Notes: generated by a model not told the origin, from the sequence alone. Counted from the first letter of the stretch, positions 1 through 12,700 are shown. The stretch: DNA of 64,000 nucleotides from Geosiphon pyriformis (GCA_016748015.1 JAAOMT010000222.1:451008-515007), one strand, 5' to 3'. Numbers and translations are program-made.

Positions 1-1191
1 ATCACCAAAACAAATTACAGCACATCTATCACGAACATATGAACTAGGGTTACGGCCGATATAACAAGTCTTCCCACCATATGATTCCAACAAATTAGAG
101 AGGTTATGAGCATTAGTGCCAACTGGAAGAGTATAAAATAAAGCCCGATGCTGATCCCTCGATACCCATGTTTGTTTATCAATATTTGCTTTTGCCACTC
201 AGACCAAATTCTTTCCCATGAGCACAGACCATCTAGCTGCGACCAAATCAGCCATCTCAGATGATTCATATTCTACTAGGGCCTTTTGCCAAAGACCAAT
301 AAGCTGCACTTTGATTGAAACGATCTTGCCAAACTTGGAGAACACTGTCTCAATTGCCGATTTGGGAAGATCTACTGGAATTTCCTTGACAATCACCTCC
401 CGATCTGAATGGCTGTTTACTTTTCTTAGATCATCATTTACCAATATTTTTTCACAGATTGCCATTTCCCTCACCTTAAACAAACTTTTTTCAGATGTAA
501 ATGATGATCTTATTATTCCAGGAAATTTTGAGGGAGTCAAAGCCCCCCCAAAACCATCAACCTGATAAAAAATTTTTTTCACACAAACCAACTTATCACC
601 AATAGTTTTGCCAGAAACGGCAGATAACTCAATATCCAATGCAAACAATTTCGACGAATTAAAACTCCGTTTCTCCGGAGCACGTGACCCGGCTGGAAGA
701 AGGCAATTGGACCCACAAAATTTAGGACTCGGAAGAGACAGAGTGTCTTCACCATCACTTAGCACGTTGAAAGAGAGAGGTAGCGGCTTACTGTTCAGAA
801 CATAGGTGTGGGTACGCGTCTTCCTAGGCGTGGCATCATTCATGTCGTCGTCCAAACCTGAAACATCTGACTCTGCATAGCTAGTTTCCTCAGCAATGAC
901 GTTTTCCAAGTTATCTAAGTCCGAAACGCCACTTATGCTGTCCACTTCGCTGTTGACCTCACTAGCCCACGATCGCCTAATATTAGGTCTGTCACCACTT
1001 TCATTCATAACGTTCGAGACACCAGCAGACGACTCCACCAAACCGTCAACCGCCACAGGTTTCTTCGGCTTCTTATAGGATGCACCGCGAGATTGAGAAC
1101 CAACCGAACGCTTATTTTTGACACCAGACTGGGTCCCCAACCCAGCCGAAACGGACCCAGAACCACCAGCAGCAATGCCCACTGGTTCCAT
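1..1191 (-). pseudogene. LINE-1 ORF1 (RRM-type RNA-binding protein), partial, one in-frame stop
   Basis: This is the nucleic-acid-binding ORF1 protein of a LINE, which coats element RNA in the retrotransposition particle (family knowledge). The first ATG is at 1189-1191; an upstream in-frame GTG at 1195-1197 also leaves the frame open. The N-terminal third is Ser/Gly/Asp-rich and probably disordered. An RRM-like fold follows, with strand motifs VIVKEIPVDLP and KALVEYES around a GLWQ turn. The frame is interrupted by TGA at 199-201, just after VLMGKNLV. Homology to LINE-3 then resumes in the same frame (KQTWVSRD, YTLPVGT, GGKTCYIGRNP) to base 1. The stop replaces a variable position, possibly an Arg CGA. 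The CCHC knuckle seen in LINE-3 would lie beyond the edge. Apart from that one stop this ORF1 is little decayed. Confidence 0.8.
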
Positions 1192-1312
1192 AGCCACAAA
1201 AAGGGGAATGTCTGAAGAAATAACTGGAGAAAGGTGAAAGGGAAAGGGAAAAGGAAGGCTATTTCAATAACAACTCAAAGCTCTCATTGTGACCAGGGGA
1301 TCAACGAAAGCA
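1..1312 (-). mobile_element. LINE-1, 5' part of a non-LTR retrotransposon
   Basis: The 5' UTR and ORF1 of a LINE read on the minus strand and run off the left edge of the window. The 5' UTR segment around 1285-1312 (minus reading TGATCCCCTGGTCACAATGA) closely matches the start of LINE-3 near 7635-7660, so both belong to one subfamily and this marks the element's 5' end. DNA right of about 1312 is suddenly much richer in AT. ORF2 would lie outside the window. No TSD could be tested because the 3' end is missing. Confidence 0.8.
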
Positions 1313-1799
1313 AAAGTTATTATATTAATATTTAATATATCAAAAAACCAATCTATAATACCAAAAATTAACTTGGTTTATTAAGTTTTTTAATAATATT
1401 ATTCAAATTTCTAAAATTAAGATTAAAATTACTAAAAAACAATCTAGTTTTTTTAATATTATTTTTAATCTCAAAACCACATATTTGTTACAAAGCAATT
1501 ATACAGTTACATGTTTTTTTACTCAAAGAATTTGCTTTAGCAGTACTTAAATTATTATTATTCATGTTATTAAATTTAATCTTAGATTTAAAATTAACAA
1601 AGTTTTTAGATACACCAGTTAAAAAAAAACAAAATTTTTGGAAGCATTAAGCATAATAAGCAAATTTTTTTCAACTTTGTGATTCTTGTACATATTTTTA
1701 AACACAAAAAAATAATTAAAACAACCAAAAAACCTATAAATTTAACAATAAATTTTATCAAAACAGTGTTATCAGAAGATTTTCACACTTTTCAATGCA
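1313..1799. other. AT-rich interval without a recognised gene
   Basis: Very AT-rich DNA between the LINE-1 5' end and the island at 1800-3172. Short stretches are open on the minus strand but I could not align them securely to ORF1-A, ORF1-B or Gy-2. It may be more decayed retroelement DNA, perhaps the continuation of the ORF1-B copy that stops at 3173. I see no host gene signal. Confidence 0.4.
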
Positions 1800-3172
1800 A
1801 AAATTACAACACATACAATGGAAATTAACATCAAAATCATGTGAAAAAGGTCTATATCATTGCACTTAATCAACAAAATCAACTGGCAATCTGAAAATAA
1901 ATGATCAGCAATTAATTTAATTACAACAAAGAAATATGGCACAATTCAACAGTTTAACTAAGTTGGATACAAAGAAATTTTGGCAAACTAAGAAACACCA
2001 ATGGAAATGAATGATTGACATATGTAATCAGATAACAACAGGTTTTGTTATGCTCCAAAATTCTCATATGTCCTTATTAGAACAATCTAACATTCCAGAT
2101 CTGCGATCAATGGTTAAAAGTAGTTACCAAGAAATGTAATCAATTGATCTACTTTTGATTATGTTGATTATAATCACAATTGGTATTATTAATTGACAAT
2201 TAATGTTCTAGATCCAGCCATCTAAATCTGATCATCTAAAAATCACTAGCTCTGAGAAAATAACATGTTGAGTAAAGCTTATCATGAATTGATTAAATTA
2301 AAATGTATAAATAATTGATGTATTTTAAATAGTTCTAATATAGTATGTAAATCTGATGTAATTTAGCTATATATACAGCCCCTCTGTCAGCTCAGGAAAG
2401 CATCAGTTCAATACTAAGCCAACTCTTTGCTATAGTTTTATAGTGAACAGTTAGTCCTTTCTTCTATTCCTTATACTTTCTTTCCCCTTTTTTATGCTTT
2501 AAATACTTGTCATCACAATCTCAAGTATGTTTTCTCATATTCCTTATTACCATTTGAAATCATGTTGTTTATAATCTTTTACTTACTTGTTATTACCATT
2601 TCAAGTTGTTCTATTACTTCCGATCTTTTAAATCATGTGTTATCACCATTTCACATTAAGTCTTGTTTTACCAAACAAGTTGTTAAATATAAAAAATAAG
2701 TAATAAAAGATCACATTGTTAAAGAGTGATCTCAACAATAAAAAGTTTAAGCAAAATCTATTTCAGTTATGTTTGACTTTCATAATTCTTTTTATAATTC
2801 CTATAACTTTGTTTTCAAAGTGGGTATTTGAACACCACATCCTTTCGACAATTAATTGAAAAAATTTTGGTTACATATTTCTTTAAGTAGTTGGTTTTAC
2901 TCCTTGTTGCTGGTTGCGCTTCTGATACATATAAAGAGATGTGACTTTTCTTTTCTCTTTAAAATACCTAAGACTGGTTCTTGTCCAAAAACAAATAATA
3001 ATGACAATACTTTCTTTCACTTTTAATGATTTTATCACGTATCCCCTTTCACTCTTCCACTTACTGAAATAATTCATACACCCATAATATGCTATAGTCA
3101 GTAGTATAATTATGGTAATGTGTGTTCCAAGTGAAAGTTATTGTCATTGCTAAGAAGTTACAAATCCATAGC
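1800..3172. other. Less decayed island of unknown identity
   Basis: Compared with both neighbours this interval is less AT-saturated and lacks the long poly-A/T runs. It contains the LTR-like segment at 2162-2737. The left part (about 1935-2150) has a short coding-like look on the plus strand, but no long ORF and no family I recognise. The right part (2740-3172) holds no credible gene. The abrupt compositional edges at both ends suggest a younger insertion into older decayed DNA. What inserted is not known. Confidence 0.4.
2162..2737. mobile_element. Candidate solo LTR of an unrelated family
   Basis: The segment begins TGTTGA and ends TCAACA, a 6-bp terminal inverted repeat of the TG...CA type typical of LTRs. 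It is 576 bp long and contains a TATA-like run (about 2370-2380) followed by a GC-richer stretch, as in an LTR promoter. The 5-bp flanks (GATTA left, ATAAA right) do not match, no second copy exists in the window, and no primer site or polypurine tract abuts it. The call is therefore tentative. Confidence 0.3.
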
Positions 3173-4259
3173 TTTTATCCAGTAACAACAGCCAAATTTA
3201 AAATCTGAGATTGCAAAAAATTCAATCTAAATTTGATAGCAAAATTAGCAGCAAAAGCAGCTAAAAAAGCAATAAGAGAAATTAAAATAACAAAAGTTAT
3301 AACATAAGACTTGTTATTAATAAAAAATAATATAAAAAATTTAGAATTAGCAATAAACTTAAAAAATAATTTAAAAAAAATAAATAAAAACATTTTACAG
3401 TCAACAAACAAGTAAACCAAACTTTGATATTTGTAATAGCAACAACATTCAAAGATTTTTAACCAAATACAAAATTTGTCCAAAGTACTAATTTTTATTA
3501 TAACAAGTTTTAACATTTTATAAAACTTAAAAGTAACAACAGCAAAATTTTGATAACAATAAAAATCAAAAAAATAAAAAATAAAGCAAATATAATTACT
3601 AATCTAAAAAATTATATTATTAATCTCAAAACAATACAATCAAAAAAAAATTGACTGATTTAGTCTTGAAAAAATCTCTTAAAATAATGATTTTTTTTGA
3701 TTAAAAAGAAAAAAAATTCAAATATTGTTTTTTTTAACTAGCACAAATTAGTTAAAAAAACAGCATAGCAGAAAAAAAGTCTTTAAAAGTTACAATGATA
3801 TATTATTACAAATTAGCAAACTTTAATTTCACAAAAATAACAACACTAAAAACATTAAAACCATTTTTAATATTATTAGAAAATGTGTCAAAAGAGACAT
3901 TATAAAATACAATAAAGATAGAAAAAAAAAAACCAAAAGTTATTACAAAAAATTTTGCAACTTTAAGTATAGTTAAAAAGAAAAAACTATTAATAATAAT
4001 ATTAAAAACAATAATCAAAAAAGTCTTAAAAACAAAATCTATACAGAATAATTTGTTGTTGTTTTTAAAAATTAACTTAAGTTTAACAAAGTTAAGCAAC
4101 AAATAAAACAGAAAATTAACCAAACCCAATTTGATTTTAAAAGTAATATTAAATATTAGAGTAGAAATTATCTATTTAAAAAACTTTTAATAACTAAAAA
4201 TTGTTTTTTAAATATTACCAAAAGCAGTACTAAAAAACAAAAAAGCAAAAGTATATTTA
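3173..4259 (-). pseudogene. Decayed ORF1-B fragment
   Basis: On the minus strand the translated pieces 4129-3806 and 3516-3175 align to the better ORF1-B at 46925-49180. One match is KLFCIDFVF against KLFCVEFAS, followed by the TLKIAKSLVVSEFG-like core as TILKVAKFFVITFG. The zinc-knuckle region survives only as CCYYKYQSLVYLFVDCK. Proline, alanine and serine codons have become Phe, Leu and Ile codons through C-to-T change, so the pieces look like membrane proteins but are not. The copy ends abruptly at about 3172 against the island and at about 4259 against Gy-2A. Confidence 0.6.
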
Positions 4260-5345
4260 ATTTCTATTTAATTAGCCTAATTTTTAAGAATTTATTTATT
4301 TATAATTAATATTTTAGATTTTTAAACAATAAAAAGTAAAAAAAACTTAAAAAAAGCAGAAAAAAACCTAAAATTTCAGATTAACTAAACAATTTACAAT
4401 GTTAATAAACATAGTACTTAATATATAAAATAAATTTTACTAAATTTTCAGATTACCAAAAAAAATTATAATTTTGTTTATATTTGTCTAAAATTTGTTA
4501 TTATATAACAAATTTTTAAGTTAAATAAACAGTTTTATAAAGAATATTGAATTTTAATTTTAAACATTTATTTGTTTAAAAAAATTAATATTATTTTTTA
4601 TAATCTTAACAATTATCTTATTATTTTTAGTTAATTAATTAAAAATCGAAATTATATATAATAATATCTTTAAAAAAAATTATTACAAAAAATCTTAAAT
4701 TTTATAAATATTTTTTTTTCAAATTCAAAACAAATTTTATTATTAAAAATTATTATATTATTATTAAAAAACTATCTTAAATTAACATAAAACAACTAAA
4801 TCATAATAACAAAAACAATTTATTATAAATATGTAAACATATTTACTAAAAACAATAATGATTTAAAAAAATTTAATTTAGTTTAATACCAAATTTATAC
4901 AGAAAATACAAAACCAAAATAACAATAAACTTATTAAATACTACTTAATAGTTATTAATTTTTAGAAAAAAAATACAACAAATATTTAACAATAAACTTA
5001 TCTAATTGTTAATAAATCTATAAGTTTTATGAATAGTTCTTATTAAAAAAAATAAAAAAATCCAATTTTGTGTTAATTATTGTTAACTAAATAATATTAT
5101 AATTAAAAATGTTTACTTTTTACTATAAATTAATAATATGTTTAATGCTTTTAAAAAATTTAAATACTTCTCAATATTAGATTTGAAAAATAGATATTAA
5201 CACATTATAATAAATTCTAAAAACTGTCTAAAAACAGCTTTTATAATTTAAAAAAAAATTATAAATTTAATATAATGTTTTTTAAATTATATAATATACT
5301 AACAATATTTTAACAACTTATAAATATTATTTATACTGAATTTTT
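4260..5345 (+). pseudogene. Gy-2A piece 1: end of dUTPase region to reverse transcriptase
   Basis: Nucleotide alignment to Gy-2B 31720-32843 is continuous. The RT portion starts near 5040 and includes the decayed TLDLxxxYWQVxxD-like block near 5185-5230. Every frame is full of stops, almost all explained by C-to-T or G-to-A. The piece ends in the LINE-2 target-site duplication. Confidence 0.65.
5335..5345. repeat. Target-site duplication of LINE-2 (left copy)
   Basis: ACTGAATTTTT occurs here and again at 6954-6964, exactly bracketing LINE-2. The left copy is followed by the T-run that is the LINE poly(A) on the minus strand. The right copy runs on into Gy-2A sequence. Confidence 0.8.
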
Positions 5346-6953
5346 TTTTTATATTAGTTTAATAAGTGCAGTTTAACCACTATTTAGTATACAGAAACAA
5401 AGCAAAATAAATTAAACTAAACATGGTTCATGCACTTTCTACACATGAACAACCACTCAGGCCAATCAAGACAGCACTACACACTCACAAAAACTTTATC
5501 ACCATTATTCAAACCTGAAAAAAACAAACACTGTCTTCTAAAACCAAAACTAATAACAAAAGACTTGATTATACCAAGCATGTAAACCACACTCTCAGAT
5601 AGCAGACTAGACAAACCATGTAGAAGAACAAAGACTTCATCTATGGCACAAACTAAACCACTCTTTTTTATGTCAACCCAAAATTTAGATTTCAATAGTT
5701 ATGCTCTATTACAATGACTCTCAGCCAAATGATGGACAAAATTAATGACAATAAGAATAGCACACTTTCTATCTCCAAAGACAGCAATAGCTTCCCTAAT
5801 CCAATCTATGAAAACAAAATCTTTGCACAATGTGATGTACACACTGTCATTTAAGGCTTCAGCAAGAGTAAGAAGCACTGAAGACGAAACCGAAAAACAA
5901 TCATCTACCAAGGACTTCTATAAGTTGATGTGGTCAGAGATAACTTCAGAATACACCACCAAATCAACAGAGCATGTAAAAGCATGGTCGGAAAATTCAA
6001 TATCATCACACATTAGGCACAAAACACTTGGGTAGCACTTGTCATACAATCTTTTTCAAATGGTCACTGGTAATCTTCTATGCACAGCCTTCATTAGATA
6101 AATACATAATGTAGCTAACTTCCTATTAGTAAACCCTGCCAACATATAAGAATCAGGATGTCAAACAGAGGCAGTACATTCCCAGTCAACATGCCAGATA
6201 TTCAAACTGTTCAAAACATTAGCTCTAAACTCAGCCTCTCATAAAGTCCAGTTTATAGCATAATATATGTCATGAACAAAATAATGGGTATTACCAGAAA
6301 TAGTGAGACCATCTGCTATGAGAAATCTATTAGAAATGCCAATTGGAAGAGCTAATTCTGAATCAGCCATGGTATGAGCAAAAGTATCTGCATGATCATT
6401 GCTTGCAATGCCTGAATGCCCTTTCATCTTAACCCATTTTATTGAAATGTTTTTTGACCTGATTAAATTAAAAATATGATATCTCTTCATCCAGCAACTA
6501 TTTTGAAAGTTGAATTGGCATAATTTACTTTCTTGTGCACAAGCATCTAAAGCCACTTGGCTATTTAAGTAAAGCACCACAAAGCATGATAAAAAAATGC
6601 ACTCTAATGCCAAGGCAATAGCCTATAGCTCAGCCAAAGTAGATGATAGCAAATCCTGAACTCTCACACTTATACCCAAACTGATCTCAGAAAAAAAAAC
6701 TGCCACCCCACAAGCTATATTTCCTGTATCCAGGCCACTCAATGAATCATTAGTATATATGTTTAGCTCTTTAGCCCAGACCTTATGCAACTACTTATAA
6801 ACACGCAAGTATTCATCCAAACATAGAAAATTAAAACAGTTCACACCAGTTTCGCATGCTCCAGATCTTGTTAAATAATCACTTATATGCACAAAAGCTT
6901 TAATAAACCATGATAGCACTGGACTTCTAGGATTCAATTTCTTCCAATACCAA
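5346..6953 (-). mobile_element. LINE-2, 5'-truncated LINE
   Basis: The element starts with its poly(A), read as T on the plus strand at 5341-5350. Next come a LINE 3' UTR sharing motifs with LINE-4 and LINE-5, the ORF2 C-terminus and RNase H. It stops at 6953 against the 11-bp TSD. A 5' truncation with poly(A) and TSD is the signature of target-primed reverse transcription (established for LINEs). It interrupts Gy-2A inside the RT region. Confidence 0.8.
5477..6950 (-). pseudogene. LINE-2 ORF2 C-terminal part: RNase H and terminal zinc motif
   Basis: The open pieces 6613-6239, 5911-5699 and 5695-5477 belong to one ORF2 tail. RNase H is recognisable: YTNDS (canonical YTDGS, first catalytic Asp lost), YLNSQVALDAC (second Asp changed to Asn), and WVKMKGHSGIASNDHAD with the conserved His and last Asp. 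Downstream, a C-x2-C-x8-H-x4-C motif (CLMCDDIEFSDHAFTC) matches the terminal zinc motif of LINE-3. Several stops interrupt the frame. Two RNase H acidic residues are gone, so this copy is dead by truncation and by mutation. Confidence 0.75.
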
Positions 6954-7620
6954 ACTGAATTTTTATGACAATTAATAGTTGTTTATTTTAATAATATTAA
7001 TATCTATTTATTATTTTTCAAAGCTTATTTAATTTATTTATAAAAAGTTTTTTAATAATTATAGAAAACAAAATTAAAACTAAATATTAAAAAATACTAT
7101 TTTGAAAAAACAAGTTTGGTTTTTTTTGGTTATATTATTAATAGAAAAAAATCAAGTCAAACTTAGAAAAAATTAGTGTTATTAAAAACTTTAAAATTTT
7201 TTAAAATACTACTAAGTTAAAAAAATTTACAAAATTAGCATTATATTATAAAAATTTATCAAAAAATTTTCAGAAATTGCCAAATTATTTAACAATTTAA
7301 TTAACAAAGATTATTAATATTAATAAATATTAAAACAATAAACTATTTTTAATATTCTTAAAAAAAACTAATAATAATTTTAATCTTAGTTTATTTTAAT
7401 TTTAATAAAAGATTTCAACTAATTATAAATGTTTTTTATATAATTTTGGTATTATTTTATCTCAATTAAATAACAATAACAATTAAAAAATAATTGTCTA
7501 TATTAATAAAACTTTAAAACCAGTAAAACAAAATTATTTTGCTATTAAATTAGAAACAACAACTATAATTTGGGCTTTTAAACATTTTAATCTTTATTTT
7601 AGATTTAAAAAATTTAAAAA
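6954..7620 (+). pseudogene. Gy-2A piece 2: reverse transcriptase to RNase H
   Basis: Collinear with Gy-2B 32845-33490. The RT active-site block of Gy-2B (VVYFDNTNVYS) appears here in an even more decayed form near 6975-7010. The RT connection and the start of RNase H follow up to 7620, where LINE-3 begins. There are no usable frames. Confidence 0.65.
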
Positions 7621-7751
7621 TTTTTTTTTTCTCTTGTCAATCCCCTGACCACAATGAGAGCAAAAGATAATTTTGAAGAAATCATTTTTTCTTTTTCCTC
7701 TCCCCTCAATCCCTGTTAACTATTTCTTCTAACTTACTTTTATTTGTTGCA

Positions 7752-9704
7752 ATAGAACTGGTAGGCTTGTCTGCTGGTGGTTCTGGTTTGGGTTCAGCTG
7801 GTTTGGAGACCTGCCAGAGTGCTAAAAACAAGCATGTTGATATGGTCTACTCCTGTGGTGCGTCCTACAAGAAGCCTAAAAAGCCTGCAGCTGGCATTTT
7901 GGTTGAGTCGTCCACTGGTCCTCTATGTTTGGAAGATTTGAGTGGTAACGATAGTAAGCCGGCAGTGTCCTGGGGAAGCAGAATGGGTAGCATTTTTGGC
8001 AGTGTAAGTGGTCTTTCGGATGTTGAGAACTTGGGGAACTTGGTTGCCAAGGAGATGAGCTATGTTGATTCAGGTGAGAATAATGAAATGAACGAGGTTA
8101 TGCCGTAAAGGACTTGTACTTAGATGTATGTGTTAGAACAACCTCTTAAGGCACCTCTATTTGCTACTATGACTGACGACAATAATGATGGTGATGACTC
8201 TGTGTTGCTGCCTCCTAAAATCAGTGGGTCCAATCAGCTGCCCTCTTTTAAGTCACGTATTCTCAAGAGTCATAGTTTCGGGCCAGTGAAATCATTTGTT
8301 CTGGATGTGAATTTGTTAGCTGTTCCTGGCAGGACTAATAGTGATAAGCTCATGTCAATCAAAAATTTTTTTTACAAAGTTGATAGTTTTAGGGGAGCTT
8401 CAACTTCCTCAAAATTTCCTAGTGTTATTCATTCAACTTTTACAAATGAGTCTAGTTTGATTAGGGCCAGAGAATTGGCAGTTAATAAAAATATTGTTGT
8501 CAATGGTAATCTCAAAAAAGCAAACATTTATTTGAATTGGGAAGTGATCATTAAAGAGATCCTGGTTGATCTTCTAAAGTTGGCTGTAAAATCAGTTTTT
8601 TTTAAATTTGGCAAGATCATTTCCATTAGAATGCAATTGATTGGTCTGTGGCAAAAGACCCTGATAGAATTTGAATCATCAAAGGTTGTCAGTTTGGTCA
8701 CTTCTAAGTGGTCTGTTTTTGTGAAAAAGAATTCAGTTTGTGTAGCGCTGGCTGTTAATAATAAACAAACATGGATGTCAAGAGATTGTCATCAGGCTTT
8801 GCTCTATACTCTTCCAGTTGGTACTTTAGTCCATGATCTGTCAGATTTGTTGGTATTGTATGGTGGGAAAACTTGTTTCATTGGCCGCAATCCTGGTTCA
8901 TATGTCCGTAATTGGTGTGCTATCATTTGTTTTGAGAATGAGAATGCCAGATTGGCTGCTGTTAGTACTGTTTCAATTTTCAAGGATGTTAGTTTGCATT
9001 GGGCTAGTTTTGTTTTGGCTAGCTGTACCAGGTGTGAGTGGTTTGGTCATACCATTATCAACTGTTCTGTGGGTAGAAGTTCTGGTGTTTGTGGAAAGAG
9101 GGTGGTTATTAATCAGAATTGGGTTCATCTGGGTGGTATATATAAAAAGAAGTTGGCTCCTATTACTTGTCCAGTTTCATTTGGTGGCAAAACATGGGCC
9201 CAAGTTGCTAGTGGCACCTCTTCCTGTGTGTATCTTCTTGGTTCTTCTGGTTCTGGTTTGTGTTCTGGCTTGGTTCATCCTTCAGTGGCCTCTGATCGTC
9301 TTGTTGTTTCCCATTTGGGTGATCATTTGGCGGTTTTGGGATGCTCTTTGGAGCTTTTGGCTAACCATGTTTCTGGCATCTTGGTTAGATTGGATTCCTT
9401 TGGTGTGGCTTTTTTGGTTCCTTCTTCCTTGGCCTCCCCTTTTGTTGTTTCTGTGGCTTTGAGTTCTGAAGTGAATTCAGATATAATTGTGGACAATACT
9501 TTGAGTTCATCTGATATTACTTTTTCTGTCACTATTGATGCTGTTGTCGACCTCAGTACTAGTAGTTCCAAGGTTTTTACTACCAAGGTGGGTGGTTTGG
9601 AGACAAAATTGGTCACTTTGGAGGCTTTAGTTGGTTCAGTTTTGAATAAGTTGAATCTTTTGTGCTCTGATTCGGGTCTGTCAGCTCCCATGTTATCTCT
9701 ATGA
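7752..9704 (+). pseudogene. LINE-3 ORF1: RRM plus CCHC zinc-knuckle protein
   Basis: RNA-binding ORF1 of about 650 residues. The position of the LINE-1 start ATG reads ATA (7752-7754), so the start is lost by one transition. In-frame stops lie at 8106-8108 (TAA) and 8121-8123 (TAG); the rest is open. Order: a Gly/Ser-rich N-terminus with KKPKKPAA, then an RRM-like region around 8540-8750 (VIIKEILVDLL, GLWQKTLIEFES). A second conserved block follows (YTLPVGTLVHDLSDLL, GGKTCFIGRNPGSY), then a CCHC knuckle CTRCEWFGHTIINC (C-x2-C-x4-H-x4-C) near 9025. A Ser/Leu-rich tail ends with a possible coiled coil (LETKLVTLEALVGSVLNKL). The stop TGA overlaps the ORF2 start as ATGA. The layout resembles plant L1-type ORF1 proteins. 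A long hydrophobic frame at 8833-9462 is only a shadow. Confidence 0.85.
9701..9704 (+). promoter_or_regulatory. ATGA start-stop overlap joining ORF1 to ORF2
   Basis: The ORF2 ATG and the ORF1 TGA share two bases. LINE-4 has the same arrangement at 20158-20161. In other two-ORF retrotransposons such overlaps allow termination-reinitiation; that mechanism is inferred here. Confidence 0.6.
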
Positions 9705-12700
9705 CTCACTTAATTTGGAAGATTGCCACGTGCAATGTCAGAGGTATAAACAATTGTGCAAAGCAGACAGACATTGTTCGTTGGCATAAAGATATGAACA
9801 ATATGGTTTCTATTGTCACTAAAACAAAGTTGAAGGAAAAAATTTGCTCTTGAATTGCTGATAAGTTTGATGGTGTTCGTGTTTTTACTTTTGGACTGGA
9901 TTCTGGTTACATGGAATCTGGTGTTGCGATTATTTTGGACTCTTCTTTGGCAAAACATGTATGTAAAATTTCAGAGGTGCCTGGGCGGCTTCTGTTGATT
10001 AGATTGTTTTTTAAGAACAAACTCTTTGTGTTTATTCTGGGGCTGTATGCTGATATGTCTTCAGCAGTTCATTTCTCTCAGACTGGCAAGGTTAACTCTC
10101 TCATTGCTAAGGCTGTGAATGAGTCCTCTTTTGTTATTCTTGGTGGTGATTTTAATGAGGATGGTTCTCACAAGTGTGCAAGTTTCAAAAAATGTTTTGA
10201 TTTGGGTTTGGTTAAATCTCTGGGGGAGGAGCTCTTTTGTGAAGTCACCCACTTGGTGCAATTCTCATGGCATCACTAAAATGATTGATTATGTGCTCAT
10301 TTCTTCTAATTTAGTTGATGCGGTGGTGGATTGTGGTGTGGATGGCATTGAAGACTATTTTAATACTGATCACAAGGCTGTGTCTGTTTCTGTGGGACTG
10401 AGAGGCCTGCTCAATGTCAAGTTAAACTCACTGTGCAAACAAGCAAATAAAGATTGTTGAAAGTATGATATCAAAAATGCCAGTGAGGTTAAGTGGTTTG
10501 AGTTCAGGGATGCTATGACTGCTAATGTTGTTATGTTCTTGGATGAGTTTGTTGCAGCTAAATGGTTTTCTGATCTGGATGTAATATGAGACATTGTTTA
10601 TAAGATTATGGTTCTTTTGGCTGAAGGAATGTTCAAGAAAAAATGGTTTAATAGTTTTGATTGTGTTTTTAATAAAGTGTTTTCTCAGTTTTATAAACTG
10701 GAGCTACTTGGGTCTAAATTGGTGAAGACTTTTTGGTTGGTTTCAGGCAGGAATTTTGCCTCGTTGTTGAATACTTGAAACAGGCTTGATTCTGTGGGCA
10801 CTTTGTCTGTAAAATTTCTGTTTCTTTCTGGTGCTGGTTTTGACGTGATCTGTTTTGGACTGGCTAAGACAAAGAAGTTTTACTGCTCTTCTAAGTTGTT
10901 GGAATCTAAGTGTGCTGAGAAATCTAGTATAAGGCAGGCTATTGAAAGGAGAATAGAAAGTTTTGAGGTGGATAAGAGTCACATCATCAGAAGTATTTTG
11001 AAGTGTCCTTTTCGTAAAGTGGTGTTAGATCATTTGATGAATGGTGAGGAGTTGGTCTTAAAGTCTGAGTTGGTTAAATCTAAGGTGGATGGAATTATGG
11101 AGGGTTGGACTAGAAAACATGTGGTGATTTCTGATATCTCTGGTAATTAGGCAAGGCAATTTTAGTCTTTGGATCATGTTTTCGATGGTGTCTTCTCTGA
11201 TGTGATACATTCAATCGGTTTTGATGAGATGTTTGGTGTTATTTCAAATTTGCCCAATGGGAAAACAGCTGGTCTTTCTGGTATCACAAACAAACTTTGA
11301 AAACACTGTGACAAGTCAGTCTTAGATATGCTTTTGGTGCTTTTAAATCTTTGTTTGGATTGTAAGTTAGTGCCTGGACCTTAGAGAGAAGCCTGGGTTT
11401 CAATGATACCTAAATCTTATGAGTGAGAGGGAGTTCTTACAAATACCCACCCCATTGCTTTGATTGAGACAGCTTGCAAGATTCTTTCTAAGATTCTTTT
11501 GGATCAGATCTTTCTGGCTTGTAACACTTTTGATGTTCTCTGTGGGGACAATTTCTCTGTTCTGAAAAGTACATCTACTCAATCACCTATCTTTGCTATT
11601 GGCTTGATAATCGAAGATGCTTTGGAAAAGAACTGAGAGTTGTGGCTGGTTTTACAAGATATGCGCAAAGCTTATGATTTTGTTGATTGGGAGCATCTCA
11701 AGAGAAGTTTGATCAGGATCAAAATGTGTGATAAATTTATCAGATTTTTTGGTGGCATTCATAATGGTTGCACTAACAGAGTGATGACAGATTTTGGTTT
11801 GACTGATGGATATCATGTTCACGATAAATTAGATCAAGGGGAGGTTTTTTCGCCACTTCTCTGGCGCATATTTTATGACTTGCTTTTGTGTAAGATTAAG
11901 AGACAGGAGAGTATTTGTGGTTACAGGTTGATTTCCCATTTCATTTCTAAGATTGGCCGGGTAGAATCTCAAGCTGGGCTAATGTTGTTTCTGGCCGCTG
12001 GTGCTTTTGTTGATGATACTATCTGGGTTGGTAGCAGCCAGACTGCTACACAACACATCTTCAATGTTGCTAGTGATTTCTTTTGTTTGAATGACATTTT
12101 GATAAACAATAACAAGACTGTGGCCATTCTTATCAACTATTGGGTTGCTGCTCCTTATTTAACTATCTGTGGTCTGCCAATTTCCATTGCTAAGAAAGAT
12201 GAACCTCATTGTTATCTGGAGATTTTTTTATCTTCTGATGGTCTTTCGAAGCCTAGCTTGGTTAAGGCATATTCAGATGTTTGGTTCTTCATCAATCTTA
12301 TTCTAAGAAAAGTTATTTTGGATAAACAGTTTGCTTATTTGGTGTCTTCAGTTCTCTTTCCTATTGTTGGCTACAGAATTCAGTTCAGTTTTATTCCTCT
12401 CAGTGTGTGTAATAAATGGGATGCTTTGATTTGCAAGGGCCTGAAATTCAAATCTGGACTGCCTTTGGACTTTCTCAATGATGCGCTCCATCATCTTTCC
12501 TTGTACAATTTAAAAACTTTTGAGCAAATTCAGGCTGAGAGCAAGTCAGCTTCTATCATTGCATTTGCGAATTTGGTTGGTGTTTTGGGTCACTTGTTTT
12601 CTCATAGGTCTTACAATCTCCAGGTTCTTAGCTGGCGCTCTTGTCACCCTTTGTTATTTCTTGTTCGTGTTAGAGTTAGCTCTTCAAACAGCTTTTTGGC

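Noticed and set aside
2820-2860. tRNA-like or primer-site-like segment (GGGTATTTGAACACCAC)
   Set aside because: It does not fold into a tRNA arm pattern, and the spacing from T-loop-like bases to CCA is wrong.
3806-4129. Minus-strand frame resembling a multi-pass membrane protein
   Set aside because: It aligns with ORF1-B; the Phe/Ile/Leu richness comes from C-to-T decay of Pro, Ser and Ala codons.
8833-9462. 209-codon Leu/Val/Trp-rich plus-strand frame
   Set aside because: It is the shifted-frame shadow of LINE-3 ORF1, whose own frame shows RRM and CCHC homology.
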